A DNA stretch of 64,000 nucleotides, taken from contig OW051494.1 of the NCBI GenBank assembly GCA_932521035.1, positions 3,892,001-3,956,000 on the forward strand, written 5' to 3'. The position numbers were made by a program, and so were the translations under genes. The DNA is from Oscheius dolichura. Lineage: Eukaryota > Nematoda > Chromadorea > Rhabditida > Rhabditidae. Positions 62,159 to 64,000 of the stretch are shown here, one piece after another. Positions within the stretch are counted from its first letter, which is position 1. Every line of letters starts with the position of its first letter. Below the pieces are notes generated by a model. That model saw only the letters and a program-made list of their open reading frames with translations. It was not told the origin of the DNA and did no database searches.

Positions 62159-64000
62159 CTAATTTATTCTGTACTTGATAAAATATCTATCTTTCGGTAA
62201 TATGAGGTTTTCGCATATACAATCAAGAATGTAGTCAGCCGACACAACCTTAAAATATAATAGATGTATTACGACACCGGATAAAAACCTACCGAAGCTT
62301 TTAAATCCTCAGAAACACATCGCGCTGCGTCTGCTTCCTTACAGAAAGATGAGAATACTATTATACAATCCTTATATTTAGATGTAGGATAGGACTTAAA
62401 TTCTTTAGAAACAACACTTGCTACTTTCAAAAAATCTTCAGCATTAGAAGCAATTTGGCCACCAGTACTAGTTATTAATTGTATGATTTGCTAAAAAAAC
62501 AAGTCCAGTTTTATCAAAGGCTGGGAAAAGAATGTCGAAAACCTGGCTCAACTTACCTCTCTTTTGTGGGGCGCATCAGCTGAAAAATATCTGTAGGGAA
62601 GATAAAAAAGAAACCGGTTGAACAGGTATACATCCACATCAATAGGCTTTTTCACATACCACGGTAAATAATTGAAAAGTTCAATTTTATACCTATTCTG
62701 TAAAAATAAAAAAAAATATCTCAATAAAGTTTAAGTTACCGTATCTAACAATGTTCTACTTTTCAAACAATCATCAATCCACGTTCTATTCACAATTTCT
62801 AACCGGTTTATAATGGATTGAACATATATCAATGAACGGTCCCTCGCCGGAGAACTATCTGTTTATAAAAGATAATACCTGATAATTAAAAAATTAAACC
62901 TCTTTTGTTCATCATAACCAAATGAGTAGCCTTATTGGTAAATTCTGTTCGTATTTGGACATTTCCAAAAGTACATTTGAACAGGTTTAAAAGCTCGTTG
63001 TCATTGGCGCTTTGTCGACGTGACACAACTATGATAGGTTTAGCCGGAAGAGACCGATCTTAAAAACTAGAAAAAAATTATATATAAGGTACCTTTAATT
63101 TGACTTTTACCAGTGGAAAACTCATCGGAGCTTATATTAACAATTTGAGGCAGTTGTTGACGCTCTTTTTGGGACGCTGTTTCATTATTTGGAAGTATTC
63201 TCTATAAGAAAACAGTAAAACAACTAAATAAATAAGTTTACAGGAATCCGTTCAACGTCTGTTCTACAATCACTATTCATATTAATCCTTGATGTACACT
63301 CTGATGGCGGAACGACCTGCAACAGTTTCTACAAATAAAAAGAACACTTGCCGGCTGAGAATTTTCTTTGGCTCCTAGAACCGTTAGAGAGCATTTTGCA
63401 AATAGTTCACCTCTCAGCAACCCCTGAAATTCAAAAATTACTTATACTGAAGTTAATTTAACCTCAGTTTGACACGCTGCTTCCACAGTATCGTTTAGTT
63501 CAGGTTCTGAAGCCGGAACAACCTAAAAACACTTTTTTGTAAATAAATGCCTTACATCCTCTTCCTCTATTGTATTTTGTTCCGTTTGGCAAGCAATAGG
63601 TTGGATCTCAACCGTACGGTTTTCCTCTGTTTGACATGCAATAGTTTGGACCTCAACCGTACGGTTTTCCTCTGTTTGGCAGGCAGCAGTTTGAAGCTCA
63701 TTTGTACGCTTTTCATCAGTTTGGCATGCAGTAGTTTGAAGTCGGTTTCTAAGATTTTGATCAGTTTGACACGCAACAGTACATGTAACTGTTTTTTTAA
63801 TGGGTTCCTATAATTTTACAGCAATTATGTAAAGACGTAAGAATACCGGAGATGTGTTGCTCTGCAAATTAGTTACTAGCTTTGATTTGGTTTCTGAATC
63901 ATGGGTATATCCATCTTGGCCAAGAATAGGAATTTCAACTGAAAACCTTACAAAACAAATATTTAAACTCACATTTAGTAGGTTTTTTACTAAGAGAACT
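62159..64000 (-). CDS. BARD1/BRCA1-like tandem BRCT protein (5' end outside window)
   Basis: Only the C-terminal part is in the window; it enters at 64000 and stops at 62159. Order along the protein: a repeat region of ACQT[D/E] motifs (63.8-63.45 kb), a linker, then BRCT 1 (KPIIVVSRRQSAND; THLVMMNK; SLIYVQSIINRLEIVNRTWI, DDCLKSRTLLDTNRYKI) and BRCT 2 (REQIIQLITSTGGQIASNAE; KYKDCIIVFSSFC; VVSADYILDCICENLILPKD). The GG in ITSTGGQI and the W in RTWIDDC are the usual BRCT anchors. The second BRCT is most like BARD1 (LVTAGGGQI / FELLP type), so brd-1 is the best guess, though BRCA1 is close. Such proteins bind phospho-peptides or nucleosomes in DNA-break repair. Any RING domain would lie beyond the window. 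Confidence 0.78.
63467..63780 (-). repeat. 15-residue tandem repeats carrying ACQT[D/E] motifs
   Basis: On the minus strand, five copies begin at exact 45-bp spacing (motif positions about 63764, 63719, 63674, 63629, 63584), coding for VACQTDQN, TACQTDEK, AACQTEEN, IACQTEEN and IACQTEQN with spacers such as RTVEVQT. A sixth (AACQTE) lies in the next exon near 63467. The DNA of neighbouring copies is nearly identical (for example ccgtacggttttcctctgtt occurs twice), showing recent duplication. Confidence 0.88.

Noticed and set aside
63547-63813. Evenly spaced direct repeats that could suggest a CRISPR array
   Set aside because: The 45-bp period keeps one open reading frame and encodes the ACQT[D/E] repeat inside a spliced eukaryotic gene; spacers are not unique.

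Overview
This is a stretch of animal nuclear genome, almost certainly from a nematode. Genes are split by many very short GT-AG introns (mostly about 35-60 nt). There are two MSP-fold proteins (a classical MSP domain and an SSP-like sperm protein), an AMPA receptor ending in the -TAV tail known from GLR-1, and many genes whose ATG lies within a few bases of a pyrimidine-rich AG. That last pattern is what spliced-leader trans-splicing produces. The species cannot be named from the sequence. No bacterial, viral, rRNA or tRNA gene was seen.

Base composition alternates sharply. GC-rich blocks (about 1-12.7, 19.6-30.1, 43.4-47.0 and 55.7-61.7 kb) hold genes expected in neurons, epithelia or regulation: a PTPRN/IA-2 homolog (ida-1 type), a WW-PDZ-FERM protein (FRMPD4/Preso type), a C2H2 zinc-finger protein, an SLC13 carboxylate transporter, a small secreted Gly/Gln-rich protein, a large protein with four tandem forkhead-like winged-helix modules plus an RS domain, an AMPA receptor (glr-1 type), an SLC17 transporter and a degenerate astacin with EGF and CUB domains. 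AT-rich blocks (about 12.7-19.5, 30.2-43.4, 47-55.6 and 61.9-64 kb) hold germline or housekeeping genes: an MSP-domain protein, NUDC, an SH2-only protein, a RAP1-like Myb protein, mTOR, LETM1, two coiled-coil proteins and a BARD1/BRCA1-like BRCT protein. These AT-rich genes sit head-to-tail with roughly 90-320 bp between them, which suggests operons: (16.3 -> 15.7 -> 13.5 kb, minus), (16.5 -> 16.8 kb, plus), (31.5 -> 33.6 kb, plus) and (49.2 -> 51.5 -> 54.8 kb, plus).

The most unusual items are: (1) a predicted 1,084-residue protein with four forkhead-like modules, three of them spaced exactly 159 residues apart, followed by acidic, Arg/Ser and Pro/Met/Tyr regions; (2) a 680-bp TTAA-flanked inverted-repeat element sitting inside a coding exon of LETM1, where a splice donor in the element and an acceptor in the exon would remove it as an intron; (3) five exact 15-residue-spaced ACQT[D/E] motifs, plus a sixth, ahead of a BRCT pair; (4) a 24-nt perfect inverted repeat that carries the start-proximal splice acceptor of two divergent genes; (5) loss of key catalytic or substrate residues in the IA-2, astacin and SLC13 homologs.

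Gene models were read by eye. Exon joins were checked for reading phase where exons are listed; mTOR, the RAP1-like gene, both coiled-coil genes, LETM1 and the BRCT gene were traced only in part.
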